Shown piece by piece: positions 24,861 to 33,367 of a stretch of DNA of 35,414 nucleotides (its first letter is position 1; every line of letters begins with the position of its first letter). The notes below the pieces were generated by a model. The model saw only the letters and a program-made list of their open reading frames with translations, was not told the DNA's origin and did no database searches. Source of the stretch: JBARCX01 sp049794535 (GTDB taxonomy: Bacteria; Pseudomonadota; Gammaproteobacteria; Xanthomonadales; Rhodanobacteraceae); the NCBI GenBank assembly GCA_049794535.1, contig JBARCX010000110.1:1-35414 (forward strand), read 5' to 3'. The position numbers and the translations under genes were made by a program.

Positions 24861-26509
24861 CGCCGCTCAGTGTTGCCCCGCGGCTGCTTCGGGTGGCTGC
24901 CGTGTTGCTGCGTTACCGGCTCGACGAGCTGGTTGATGCAGCGCACTTGTTTCGTCCGTTGAAGTGGTTTCGCCCGCTATTCGGCCGGCCGACGGTGGAT
25001 GTGCGCGACCTGCCTCGTGGCGTGCGGTTGCGATTGGCGCTTACCGAACTGGGCCCGATCTTCGTCAAGGCGGGCCAGGTGCTGTCGACCCGCCGCGACC
25101 TGGTGCCCGCCGACATCGCTGACGAACTAGCGCTGTTGCAGGATCAGGTGCCGCCGTTCCCGGGCAACGAGGCGCGAGTCATCGTCGAGCGCGAGCTGAA
25201 GTCACCTATCGCGCATCTCTACGCTCAATTTGACGAAACGCCACTGGCTTCCGCATCGATCGCCCAGGTGCACGCGGCGACCTTGCACGATGGCCGCGAG
25301 GTGGTGGTGAAGGTGCTGCGCCCGCGCATCGATGAGCGCATCGCACGCGACGTGAAACTGCTGCATTCGCTCGGCGCACTAGCCCATCGCTGGCATCCCA
25401 ATGCCGATAAGATCCGCCCGCTCGACGTTGTCGCCGAAGTCGAGAAGATGCTGGAAAACGAGCTGGATCTCCAGCGCGAAGGCGCCAGCGCCAGCCTGCT
25501 GCGGCGCAATTTCGCCAGCGGCGTCGACCTCTATGTGCCCGAGGTGCACTGGGAATTGACAGCTGAGCGCGTACTCACGCTGGAACGTGTGCACGGCGTG
25601 AGCAGCGACGATATTGCCGCGATTGACGCGGCCGGCATCGATCGTAAAGCGCTGGCAGTGAAAGGCGTGCGCCTGTTCTACGAGCAGGTGTTCCGCGACA
25701 ATTTCTTCCACGCCGATGCGCACCCCGGCAATATCTGGGTCGATCTCACACGGACCACCGAACCGCGGTTTATCGCGCTGGATTTCGGCATCATGGGTTC
25801 GCTACCGGAAGCCGATCAGTATTGGTTGGCGCAGAATTTCATTGCGCTGTTCGAACGCGATTACGCGCGCATCGCCAAGCTGCACGTCGATGCCGGCTGG
25901 ATGCCATCGACCGTGCGCCTGGATGAATTGGAAGCGGCCGTACGCACCGTCTGCGAGCCCTACTTCACTCGACCGCTATCGCAGATCTCGTTGGCCGAAC
26001 TGGTGGTGAAGCTGTTCCAGACCGCGCGCCGCTTTGAACTCACTTTGCAGCCGCAACTGATCCTGCTGCAGAAGACCCTGCTGAACATCGAAGGCGTGGG
26101 CCGCATGCTCGATCCGGAGATCGACATCTGGGCGGTGGCGCACCCGGTGCTCAAGCGGATTCTGCGCGAGCGCTACAGCCCGCTGCGCACGTTACGTGAA
26201 GTACGCAAGCGGTTGCCGGAGTGGTTCCACAACGCGCCGCAGCTCCCGGAGCTAGTTCGCGACGCACTGCGCCAAGTCGCCCGTGGCGAGCAGCGCAACG
26301 TCTATGACCCCCAACTGGTCGAACTGCAGCGTGAGAGCGCCCATCGCCAACATCGTCTGCTGGCTGGCAGCCTGCTCGGTAGCAGCCTGCTGATTGCATC
26401 GGCGTTGTTGTGGACGCTGGCGCCGCAACACGGCCTATGGCCACCGTTGATCTCCGGTGCGGCAGGCCTGCTGGCCTTTGCCTTCGGCTGGCCGCGTCGT
26501 AGCCATTGA
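24857..26509 (+). CDS. ubiB: UbiB, ABC1/ADCK-family ATPase of ubiquinone synthesis
   Basis: 550 residues from GTG 24857. Atypical-kinase motifs are intact: KxGQ (71-74, KAGQ), ASASIAQVH (131-139), Lys152 in VVKVLRP, HADAHPGN (285-292) and DFG (309-311). A hydrophobic pair of helices at about 498-545 anchors it in the inner membrane. UbiB has ATPase activity and helps extract or deliver ubiquinone precursors. Translationally coupled to ubiJ (4-bp overlap) and to truC (TGATG). Confidence 0.95.
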   Translation: MTPLSVAPRLLRVAAVLLRYRLDELVDAAHLFRPLKWFRPLFGRPTVDVRDLPRGVRLRLALTELGPIFVKAGQVLSTRRDLVPADIADELALLQDQVPPFPGNEARVIVERELKSPIAHLYAQFDETPLASASIAQVHAATLHDGREVVVKVLRPRIDERIARDVKLLHSLGALAHRWHPNADKIRPLDVVAEVEKMLENELDLQREGASASLLRRNFASGVDLYVPEVHWELTAERVLTLERVHGVSSDDIAAIDAAGIDRKALAVKGVRLFYEQVFRDNFFHADAHPGNIWVDLTRTTEPRFIALDFGIMGSLPEADQYWLAQNFIALFERDYARIAKLHVDAGWMPSTVRLDELEAAVRTVCEPYFTRPLSQISLAELVVKLFQTARRFELTLQPQLILLQKTLLNIEGVGRMLDPEIDIWAVAHPVLKRILRERYSPLRTLREVRKRLPEWFHNAPQLPELVRDALRQVARGEQRNVYDPQLVELQRESAHRQHRLLAGSLLGSSLLIASALLWTLAPQHGLWPPLISGAAGLLAFAFGWPRRSH

Positions 26510-27207
26510 TGTTGGACATCCTGTATCAAGACGATGCACTGATCGCGGTGAATAAACCCGCAGGCTTGGCCGTGCATCGCTCGAAAATGGTCGGCAACGC
26601 CGAAGAGTTTCTGATTGACCTGTTGCGCGAACAGGTCGGGGGCACCGTGTACCTGGCGCACCGGCTCGATCGCGCTACGAGCGGCGTGTTGCTGATTGCC
26701 CGTTCCAGCGAGGTCGCTGCTGCGCTCGGTGAGCAGTTCATGAGCCGCGACGTGCATAAGCAATACCTTGCCGTGGTGCGTGGCTGGCCAGAGCCCGAAG
26801 AGGACGTGATCGATTACGCCCTGCCCGGTGCGCGCGATTCCGGCCCACGACGCGATGCACGTACACGCTACTGTCGGCTCGCCACCATGGAAGTGGACAT
26901 CGCGCTGGGCCGTTATCCGCAGCAGCGCTACGCCCTGGTGTTGGCCGAGCCGGAAACCGGCCGCTTCCGACAGATCCGCAAGCACATGGCGCATCGCCGC
27001 CACCCGATCATCGGCGATTGCCAGCACGGCCGCAGTGATCACAACCGTCTGTACAAGCAGTACTTCAGCTGCCACCGCATGTTGCTGCACGCGTGGAAGC
27101 TGCACTTCCGCCACCCCGTAAGCGGCGCACCGATGCAACTGATGGCACCACTCGACTCCGCCTACACGGCCCTGCTCGAGCGCTTCGGCTGGAGCCTTCC
27201 GGCCTGA
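26509..27207 (+). CDS. truC: tRNA pseudouridine(65) synthase TruC
   Basis: 232 residues from ATG 26509, which shares one base with the ubiB stop (TGATG). A TTG one codon earlier is less likely. RluA-family core: ILYQDDALIAVNKPAGLAVH, catalytic Asp54 in HRLDRATSG, and the later ETGRFRQIRKHMAHRRHPIIGD, typical of TruC rather than RluC/D. It forms pseudouridine at position 65 of tRNA-Ile and tRNA-Asp. E. coli TruC is slightly longer (about 260), with the difference at the C-terminus. Confidence 0.9.
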   Translation: MLDILYQDDALIAVNKPAGLAVHRSKMVGNAEEFLIDLLREQVGGTVYLAHRLDRATSGVLLIARSSEVAAALGEQFMSRDVHKQYLAVVRGWPEPEEDVIDYALPGARDSGPRRDARTRYCRLATMEVDIALGRYPQQRYALVLAEPETGRFRQIRKHMAHRRHPIIGDCQHGRSDHNRLYKQYFSCHRMLLHAWKLHFRHPVSGAPMQLMAPLDSAYTALLERFGWSLPA

Positions 27208-27253
27208 TCAACCGCCTGATCAACCGGATGCGGCGCCAGCTAAACTGCGCAGC

Positions 27254-27676
27254 ATGTTGATCGTCAGCCATTCCATCTCCCTGCCCGAGTCCGAGCTCAC
27301 CGAGCGCTTTCTGCGCGCCGACGGCCCGGGCGGCCAGCACGTCAACCGCACGGAAAGCGCGGTGGAATTGCGTTTCGACGTGCTGAATTCACCTTCGCTA
27401 CCCGATGAGGTGCGCGCGCGCCTGCTGGCACGTCGCGACCGTCGCCTCACCGATGACGGCGTGCTGGTGATACAGGCACGTCGCTTCCGCGATCAATCGC
27501 GCAACCGCGACGATGTGCGCGAGCGGTTGGTCGAAGTCATTCGCGGCGCACTTGTCGCGCCGAAAAAACGCGTAGCCACCAAACCGACTCGCGCTTCGAA
27601 AGAACGCCGTCTCGCAGGTAAGCAGCAGCGCGGCAAGACCAAGCAAGGCCGATCGCGCGACTGGAGCCACGATTGA
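27254..27676 (+). CDS. arfB: Alternative ribosome-rescue factor ArfB (YaeJ)
   Basis: 140 residues. The class-I release-factor GGQ motif lies in DGPGGQHVNRTESAVELRF (24-42). The Lys/Arg-rich tail (about 105-140: KKRVATKPTRASKERRLAGK...) is the segment that enters the mRNA channel of stalled ribosomes. ArfB releases the nascent chain when no stop codon is in the A site. Its stop overlaps the next gene's TTG start by 3 bases. Confidence 0.93.
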   Translation: MLIVSHSISLPESELTERFLRADGPGGQHVNRTESAVELRFDVLNSPSLPDEVRARLLARRDRRLTDDGVLVIQARRFRDQSRNRDDVRERLVEVIRGALVAPKKRVATKPTRASKERRLAGKQQRGKTKQGRSRDWSHD

Positions 27677-28266
27677 GCGCTCCGATGCTGCCCCCCGTAC
27701 CGCCGCGGGCACCGATGCTCAACAGCCGGTTCTGGCCATGGCTGTCGCGAAGCGTTCTGCGCCCGTCCGGCTGGCGCCTGCTCGGCACCTTGCCGGATGT
27801 GCCCAAGCTGATCCTGATCGGTGCTCCGCACTCGTCCTACTGGGACGGTGTTTGGGGCCTGCTGATGAAGATCGGCCTTGGCGTCAACATCAACGTGATG
27901 ATCAAGCGCGAGGTTTTAGATGGGCCGCTTGGCATCATCCTGCGTCCGATCGGCATGATTCCGATCAATCGTAAGGCCGCGCTCAATGTGGTCGATCAGA
28001 TGGTGCAACGCTTCGACCGTTGCGAGCAGATGTGGCTGGGCATCACCCCGGAAGGCACGCGCAAATCGGTGAAGCATTGGAAGTCCGGCTTCCTGCGCAT
28101 TGCGCGCGAGGCGAACGTGCCTATCCTGCCGATCTTCATCGATTACCCAAGCAAGACCTTTACCCTGGGTACGCCGATGCAGGCGAGCGACGACCCCGAG
28201 GCCGACATGATCGCCATCCGCACCCTGTTTCGCCCCTACCGCGGCAAGCATCGCAATACGGAGTAA
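27673..28266 (+). CDS. Lysophospholipid (1-acylglycerol-3-phosphate) acyltransferase family protein
   Basis: 197 residues from TTG 27673, chosen because GGAG lies 6 nt before it; ATG 27685 is the next option. PlsC-like motifs: HSSYWD (H-x4-D, block I), INRKAALNVV (block II) and TPEGTRKSVKHWKSGF (block III), with PILPIFIDYPSKTF (block IV). The subgroup lacks a strong transmembrane segment and acts on glycerolipids at the inner membrane, possibly as an alternative acyltransferase. Sits between arfB and the LysE-family gene. Confidence 0.88.
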   Translation: MSAPMLPPVPPRAPMLNSRFWPWLSRSVLRPSGWRLLGTLPDVPKLILIGAPHSSYWDGVWGLLMKIGLGVNINVMIKREVLDGPLGIILRPIGMIPINRKAALNVVDQMVQRFDRCEQMWLGITPEGTRKSVKHWKSGFLRIAREANVPILPIFIDYPSKTFTLGTPMQASDDPEADMIAIRTLFRPYRGKHRNTE

Positions 28267-28272
28267 TCCTCA

Positions 28273-28902
28273 ATGTTCGGCATCCAACATTACGACGCCT
28301 TTCTGCTCGCCTGCCTGGCTCTGAGCCTTACGCCGGGGTTGGATACGTTCTACATCCTTGCGCGCAGTGGCCGCGAAGGGCACGTCGTCGGCTTTGCAGC
28401 TGCGCTGGGCGTTAATGCGGGTTGCGTGGTGCATACGCTGGCTGCCGTGCTGGGGCTGTCGGCCATCCTGATGACTTCGGCGCTTGCTTTCACTCTGCTC
28501 AAGTATCTCGGCGCGGCCTACCTGATCTGGGTTGGCCTGCGTATGCTGTTGAGCCGGCAAAGCACCCGCACGCCGACGGTGACGCGAGGTCAGGGTTTCG
28601 CCGCCGCGTTTCGTCAGGGCATGTTGACCAACGTGCTCAACCCCAAAGTCGCGCTGTTTTACCTCGCCTTCTTGCCCCAGTTCGTATCCATGCACGCGGG
28701 TCATCCGCAGATTGGCCTGCTATTGCTCGGCATCAGTTTCATCGCGGTCGGCTTTAGTTGGGCACTGGTGCTGGCCATGCTCGGTGCACGCATTCATCGC
28801 CTGCTACAGCGCAAACCTAGCATCGGCCAATGGATGGATCGCGTGTGCGGCACGGTGTTGCTGGGCTTCGGGCTCAAGCTGGCATTACAGCGGCAGCATT
28901 GA
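28273..28902 (+). CDS. LysE/RhtB-family amino acid exporter
   Basis: 209 residues with five or six membrane segments (about 7-25, 38-60, 64-88, 110-135, 145-170, 185-205). LysE family signatures are the early LTPGLDTFYILARSGREG segment and the QGMLTNVLNPKVALFYLAFLPQF block (115-140). The family exports amino acids or their derivatives, homoserine and threonine types included. ATG 28273 is six bases after the acyltransferase stop, so it is co-transcribed. A hairpin follows (28962-28978). Cargo unknown. Confidence 0.9.
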   Translation: MFGIQHYDAFLLACLALSLTPGLDTFYILARSGREGHVVGFAAALGVNAGCVVHTLAAVLGLSAILMTSALAFTLLKYLGAAYLIWVGLRMLLSRQSTRTPTVTRGQGFAAAFRQGMLTNVLNPKVALFYLAFLPQFVSMHAGHPQIGLLLLGISFIAVGFSWALVLAMLGARIHRLLQRKPSIGQWMDRVCGTVLLGFGLKLALQRQH

Positions 28903-28961
28903 GCTACTCGTCGAGACCGGACCAAGAGCTGGGTATGTCGCAACACCCTCCGCGCCGCTTT

Positions 28962-28978
28962 CTGACCTAGCAGGTCAG
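28962..28978 (+). terminator. Hairpin after the LysE-family gene
   Basis: CTGACCT (28962-28968) and AGGTCAG (28972-28978) form a perfect 7-bp stem with a 3-nt loop, followed by CTTTC but no long T-run. It lies 60 bp after the stop and before the exopolysaccharide operon, and could end transcription of the ubiJ-to-lysE run. Confidence 0.5.
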
Positions 28979-29085
28979 CTTTCGACCGCGCCTATACCCC
29001 TGACAACGCACTACAAATGCCCTATCGCAAGCAGCACCGCCACTTCCAACGAACTGGCATAAGCGATGCTTTCCTTGCAATAAGA

Positions 29086-29109
29086 AAAATGTGATCTACA
29101 TCACATTTT
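29086..29109 (+). promoter_or_regulatory. CRP/Clp binding site upstream of the exopolysaccharide genes
   Basis: Perfect 10-bp arms AAAATGTGAT (29086-29095) and ATCACATTTT (29100-29109) around CTAC. The core is TGTGA-N6-TCACA (29090-29105). This is one base off the textbook E. coli CRP consensus and fits the Xanthomonadales Clp box. The centre is about 76 bp before ATG 29173. I could not place -35/-10 boxes with confidence. Confidence 0.85.
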
Positions 29110-29172
29110 ATGTGCCAATCGCTCTCACGACTGGCACGGATAGGGTAAGCACACGCTTCTGGGGAACTAAAC

Positions 29173-30189
29173 ATGCACGTCCTCATTACGGGCGGGGCCG
29201 GTTTTATCGGCTCCCATGTGGCCGCTTTGCACCTCGCGCGTGGCGATAAGGTGCATGTGGTCGATGACCTATCGACCGGCACATTGAGCAATCTGGAGGC
29301 GTTTATGGCGCTTCCAAATTTCCGGCTCGATGAGGCAGATGTGCTCACCTGGCCGCTGCTGCAGCAGGCCGCAGCATGGGCGGATCGCATCTATCACCTG
29401 GCTGCTGTCGTTGGCGTGTATCGCGTCATTGCCGAGCCCACACGCGTGCTGGCAACCAACATCGCTGCTTGCGAACGGCTGCTGCGCACGGTGGCCGCCA
29501 GTGGCTGGCTACCACAGGTCGTCGTTGCATCCAGCTCGGAGGTCTATGGACATCGCCATGAGGCGTTGCTGCATGAAGACATGGATCTGGCCGTATCCAC
29601 CCGCGTCGGTACGCGCTGGAACTACTCCGTCAGCAAGATCGCGGATGAGGCCCTGGCACTTTCGTATGCCCAGAAATTCAACATCCCCGTGCTGGTGGCG
29701 CGCTTTTTCAACACGATCGGACCACGCCAGACCGGACGTTACGGCATGGTGGTGCCACGCTTCATCGATCAAGCAGTGCGCGGCGAGTCGATAACCGTGT
29801 ACGGCGATGGCTTACAAACGCGCTCGTTCTGTGACGTGCGCGACAACGTTGCCGCACTCGACTTGCTCGCGTCGCGTGAGAACGGTGGCAGCCTGGTTGC
29901 CAACATCGGCAACGACCGCGAGATCAGCATGAACGCGTTGGCCGAGCTCATTCGCCAACGTGCTGACAGTCACTCCGCGATTGAACACATGCCTTACGCA
30001 GAGGCCTACGGCGAGCATTTCGAAGACATCCAACGCAGACGCCCGGTGCTTGATCGCCTGCGCACACTGACCGGCTTCCAGCATCGCTACACGCTGGAAG
30101 CCACTCTTGACGAACTCATCCGGGATCGTCGCGCACAACTTGCAGGGGGCGAACATGGCTACCGCGCCGTGGTTTGTCATCAGTCCTAA
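29173..30189 (+). CDS. NAD-dependent nucleotide-sugar epimerase/dehydratase (extended SDR)
   Basis: 338 residues. Rossmann start GGAGFIG (7-13), Asp31/Asp32 for NAD ribose, active-site SSSEVYG (120-126), and the catalytic pair Tyr151-Lys155 in YSVSK. RFFNTIGPRQTGRYGMVVPRF (177-197) is the nucleotide-sugar binding segment shared by UDP-glucose 4-epimerases and UDP-glucuronate decarboxylases. The end product cannot be told from sequence, though a UDP-hexose or UDP-uronate substrate is probable. GGGG precedes ATG 29173. Its 3' end overlaps the next gene by 35 bp, so both are in one operon, feeding a glycosyltransferase. Confidence 0.9.
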   Translation: MHVLITGGAGFIGSHVAALHLARGDKVHVVDDLSTGTLSNLEAFMALPNFRLDEADVLTWPLLQQAAAWADRIYHLAAVVGVYRVIAEPTRVLATNIAACERLLRTVAASGWLPQVVVASSSEVYGHRHEALLHEDMDLAVSTRVGTRWNYSVSKIADEALALSYAQKFNIPVLVARFFNTIGPRQTGRYGMVVPRFIDQAVRGESITVYGDGLQTRSFCDVRDNVAALDLLASRENGGSLVANIGNDREISMNALAELIRQRADSHSAIEHMPYAEAYGEHFEDIQRRRPVLDRLRTLTGFQHRYTLEATLDELIRDRRAQLAGGEHGYRAVVCHQS

Positions 30190-31546
30190 CGTAGTGCTCA
30201 GCGCCCTCGGCCTGCTGCACGGGCCCGATCGCACCGCTGCGACACCGATCGCCGATTGGCGTACCGCGGTGATCGACGTGGTGATCCCTGCGTATCGAGA
30301 GACCGAAAACATTACCCATTGCCTGGTCTCACTGGCACGGCAGACGGTGAAGCCGCGACATGTGATCGTGATCGACGATGGCAGCGGTGATCAGACCGCA
30401 CTCTTCGCCGAAACGGCGGCGCAGCGGCTGGGCATGCAGATTACCGTGATTCGCCGAGCCAGCTCTATCGGCAAAACGCCTTCGATCAAACGCCAGGCTC
30501 GCGAATACGATGCCGATGTCGAGTTCATTCTCGATGGCGACACCTATCTGGAGTCGGACGATTACATCGCGCGCTGCGTTGAGGAGCTCTACAAAGGCGT
30601 AGGCATCGCTTCGGCATGCGGACGTGTGCGGCCCATGTGTCTGGCTGATCGTGCGCGGCTGGCCGACACGTACGAGTTCAAGATTGTCACCAAGGGCATC
30701 GACTATGTCGATCCGATGACGAAGCGCAGCCGATGGCAGCATATGTGGTGGGGGCTGACCAATATTTATCGCGACTGCTTGTATCGCTTCCTGCAGGGCT
30801 TTGTGTTTCGCGGCCAAATGGTGTTCTTCGGCGGAATCACCAATCCGGTGGGTTGCGCGGTGGCGTATAGGCGTCAATACATCAAGGATCTTTTCGATCG
30901 CTACGAACCGCAGTTCGGCGATGACCTTACCAACTCGGAAGACATCTTCATCGGCTTTGCCCTGATCAATCAGGGCTATCGCAACGTGCAGGTGCTCGAT
31001 GTCGTTGCGCGCTCGGAAGAACCGTTAGCCACGCGCCTGCCACGCCAGATCAGCTTGTGGTCCTCTTCATTCTTGCAGAGCTGCTACTACTTCGACGCGG
31101 TGTTGCGCAGCCCCTTCAAAGCGCTCGCGCGCCTGCGCAAATACTGGCACGAACGGTATGGCGAGCATGGCCGGCACATCCGCGAACTGCGTAAGGTGGG
31201 CGAACCTTATCGGCAAGCGTTTGGCGAGGAAGTCACTCGTCGATATGGACGTCCGCTAGGCTGGATCATTTTCATGTCGGCGCTGGAGAAGATCGGTTTT
31301 CCCACCGCGTTGGCGGTCATGCTCATTCTGCGCATGTGGATTCCGCTGGCGATCACGTTGATCGCGGAAACCACATTGTCATCCCTCGTGTTGATGGCTG
31401 TATCGCCCGACGAGCGCCTGAAAACCCTCGGCAAGGGTTTGTTGGTGACGCCGCTGCGTTACGCCTTGGTGCTGGCTGAAGCATTCACGATTGGCCGGTT
31501 CGCCAGAGACCTCTGGATTACGGGGAATCGAAAATGGCGCAAATGA
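30155..31546 (+). CDS. Family 2 glycosyltransferase, probable polysaccharide synthase
   Basis: 463 residues from ATG 30155 (AGGGGG 5 nt before; the frame to 30107 lacks a site). GT2 core: VVIPAYRET (42-50), DDGSGD (75-80), metal-binding DGD (127-129), the acceptor-base SED (261-263). The processive-synthase block at 297-303 reads RQISLWS: Q298 and W302 are kept but the R of QxxRW is Leu. Hydrophobic segments at about 368-387, 388-416 and 433-448 place the C-terminus in the membrane; an N-terminal span is weak or absent. Likely builds a polymer from nucleotide sugar on the cytosolic face. Ends 13 bp inside the next gene. Confidence 0.82.
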   Translation: MATAPWFVISPNVVLSALGLLHGPDRTAATPIADWRTAVIDVVIPAYRETENITHCLVSLARQTVKPRHVIVIDDGSGDQTALFAETAAQRLGMQITVIRRASSIGKTPSIKRQAREYDADVEFILDGDTYLESDDYIARCVEELYKGVGIASACGRVRPMCLADRARLADTYEFKIVTKGIDYVDPMTKRSRWQHMWWGLTNIYRDCLYRFLQGFVFRGQMVFFGGITNPVGCAVAYRRQYIKDLFDRYEPQFGDDLTNSEDIFIGFALINQGYRNVQVLDVVARSEEPLATRLPRQISLWSSSFLQSCYYFDAVLRSPFKALARLRKYWHERYGEHGRHIRELRKVGEPYRQAFGEEVTRRYGRPLGWIIFMSALEKIGFPTALAVMLILRMWIPLAITLIAETTLSSLVLMAVSPDERLKTLGKGLLVTPLRYALVLAEAFTIGRFARDLWITGNRKWRK

Positions 31547-33360
31547 CCCACAAGAGCCTGGCGCGGGCCTTATGCGCGCTGCTCGCCAGCACCGGTACGG
31601 TCTGGGCCGCGGAACCGCCGGCGAATGCTATCGCCGCGGAAATGCGACAGGACTGGGCCACTGCGGCGCGGATCTATCACGACACATTGCTGGCGCACCC
31701 GGATGATGTGGCGTTATGGCAGCGCCTTGCCGATGTTGAAGCAAAACGCGGCAATGCATCAGCCGCCGCCGATGCCCTTGGCCGAGCCGCCGCTTTGCGT
31801 CCAACCGACGCGGCACTGCAAGCCAAATATTCGCAAGCGTTAGCGGCAGCACAACGGCCACGCGAAGCATTGCAGGCGATTCAGCGTGCACTCGCAATAA
31901 GTCCTAACGATGTAGATGACTTGGTGGCGCAAGCCAAGCTAGCCAACTGGGTAGGTGACCCGGCACTGGCCGAACAAAGTTTGGCGCGCGTGCGCGAACT
32001 GGCCCCACAGCGTGATGACGTACTCGGCGATATGGCGCGCAGCGCCGCGTGGCGCGGTGATCTCGACGATGGCATCACCCTGATGCGACGTTATTTGCAG
32101 ACCCATCCTGACGATCGCGCCGCGTGGCTCGATCTGTCCCGGTTTTACGCTTGGCAAGGGAACTACCCCGGCGCCGAAGATTTGAACGCCAGCTATCGCA
32201 CCCGTTTCGGTGCTGACGACTTTGAACGCGAATGGGATGCACGCGTGCTCGCCTGGGGCGGCCGACGCCACGTAGCGCTCGCACTCAACACTCCGCTACT
32301 GACGGCCACACCGAACGACTACGGCCGCAACTACACGCAGGCGATCGCATTGCGGCAGAGCTTCATCCCCGACAAGGCATTACCGTATGTGGATACGGTG
32401 CGCCGGCTTAAACCGAATACCAAGGACACCGCTGACCTTGTCAGCTCGACATCACCCACGGTACTTTCGCAAGTGCAGCTGCCATTCTGGCGCAGCTCCG
32501 ATTCGGATCACATCACCATTCTGCATGCAGGCGCCGATATCGATTGGAGCCTTGGCCCGCGCACTACGCTACTCATCGATGCCGGCTGGAACCGTTACAG
32601 CGCACCCGTAGACGGCCCTTTTGCTGCCTTGGCCGGTAGCGGCAGTGTCAACGAAACCTACGGCATGATCGGCGTGCGTCAGGCGCTCAATGACGATTAC
32701 GCGCTCGTCGGTTTGATCGGCGCATCCAGCGTCAATCATGGTGGCGGCAGTACCGGCATCGGCAGCTTCTCGCTGCTTGCCCGCGCTAGCGATAACTGGC
32801 AATGGCAAGTGGGTGTCGAGCGTCAACGTATTGGTGTCTCGCCCTTGGCCGCATCACTCGGGATCACTCGTAACGGTGGAGCGGTGGAAGCGCACTGGAC
32901 ACCCGACTTGCGTTGGACATTGGATCTAACCGCACGCCACGACGACTATTCCGATAACAACCAACGTGACGAATTCGCGTTTGCACTACGTCGGGCTACG
33001 GTGCGCGATGGCATGTTCAGTCTCGATCTTGGCGTGGCCGGGCAATGGTTCGGCTTCAACCACGACCTCGCGCGTGACGGCTACTACTCGCCCAGCGACT
33101 ACCGTCGTGCGGCATTAACTGCCGGTACGTATCTCCATTTCAACGACGATGTGAGCCTGGGCCTTCAGGGCGCACTCGGCCTACAGAAGGACGAAACCAT
33201 GCCCAGTTGGAAGAGTGCCAACGACCTTAACGCGGACCTTGCCGCACGCATCTTCCACGACTGGCAATTGCACCTACGCGCCGGCTATACGCAGCGTCGC
33301 CAAGCCAGTGGCGGTTATGACGGACGGTTTGTCGGGCTCTCTCTGCAAGGCTCGTTCTGA
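31534..33360 (+). CDS. TPR plus beta-barrel outer-membrane exporter of exopolysaccharide
   Basis: 608 residues from ATG 31534 (GGGG 7 nt before; a second ATG at 31543 would give an ATGA overlap). Signal peptide 1-25. Residues about 30-290 are helical TPR repeats (e.g. HPDDVALWQRLADVEAKRGN, SPNDVDDLVAQAKLANWVGD, HPDDRAAWLDLSRFYAWQGN). Residues about 305-608 alternate like an outer-membrane barrel and end in Phe (GLSLQGSF). The stretch ARDGYYSPSDYRRA recalls the conserved Gly-Tyr-Phe/Tyr-Ser-Pro segment of BcsC/PgaA-type porins. The layout matches exopolysaccharide exporters, with TPRs in the periplasm. Export role is inferred from layout and neighbours. Confidence 0.82.
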   Translation: MAQMTHKSLARALCALLASTGTVWAAEPPANAIAAEMRQDWATAARIYHDTLLAHPDDVALWQRLADVEAKRGNASAAADALGRAAALRPTDAALQAKYSQALAAAQRPREALQAIQRALAISPNDVDDLVAQAKLANWVGDPALAEQSLARVRELAPQRDDVLGDMARSAAWRGDLDDGITLMRRYLQTHPDDRAAWLDLSRFYAWQGNYPGAEDLNASYRTRFGADDFEREWDARVLAWGGRRHVALALNTPLLTATPNDYGRNYTQAIALRQSFIPDKALPYVDTVRRLKPNTKDTADLVSSTSPTVLSQVQLPFWRSSDSDHITILHAGADIDWSLGPRTTLLIDAGWNRYSAPVDGPFAALAGSGSVNETYGMIGVRQALNDDYALVGLIGASSVNHGGGSTGIGSFSLLARASDNWQWQVGVERQRIGVSPLAASLGITRNGGAVEAHWTPDLRWTLDLTARHDDYSDNNQRDEFAFALRRATVRDGMFSLDLGVAGQWFGFNHDLARDGYYSPSDYRRAALTAGTYLHFNDDVSLGLQGALGLQKDETMPSWKSANDLNADLAARIFHDWQLHLRAGYTQRRQASGGYDGRFVGLSLQGSF

Positions 33361-33367
33361 GAGCCAG

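Noticed and set aside
26302..27138. 278-residue minus-strand open frame
   Set aside because: Antisense to the ends of ubiB and truC, with no family features.
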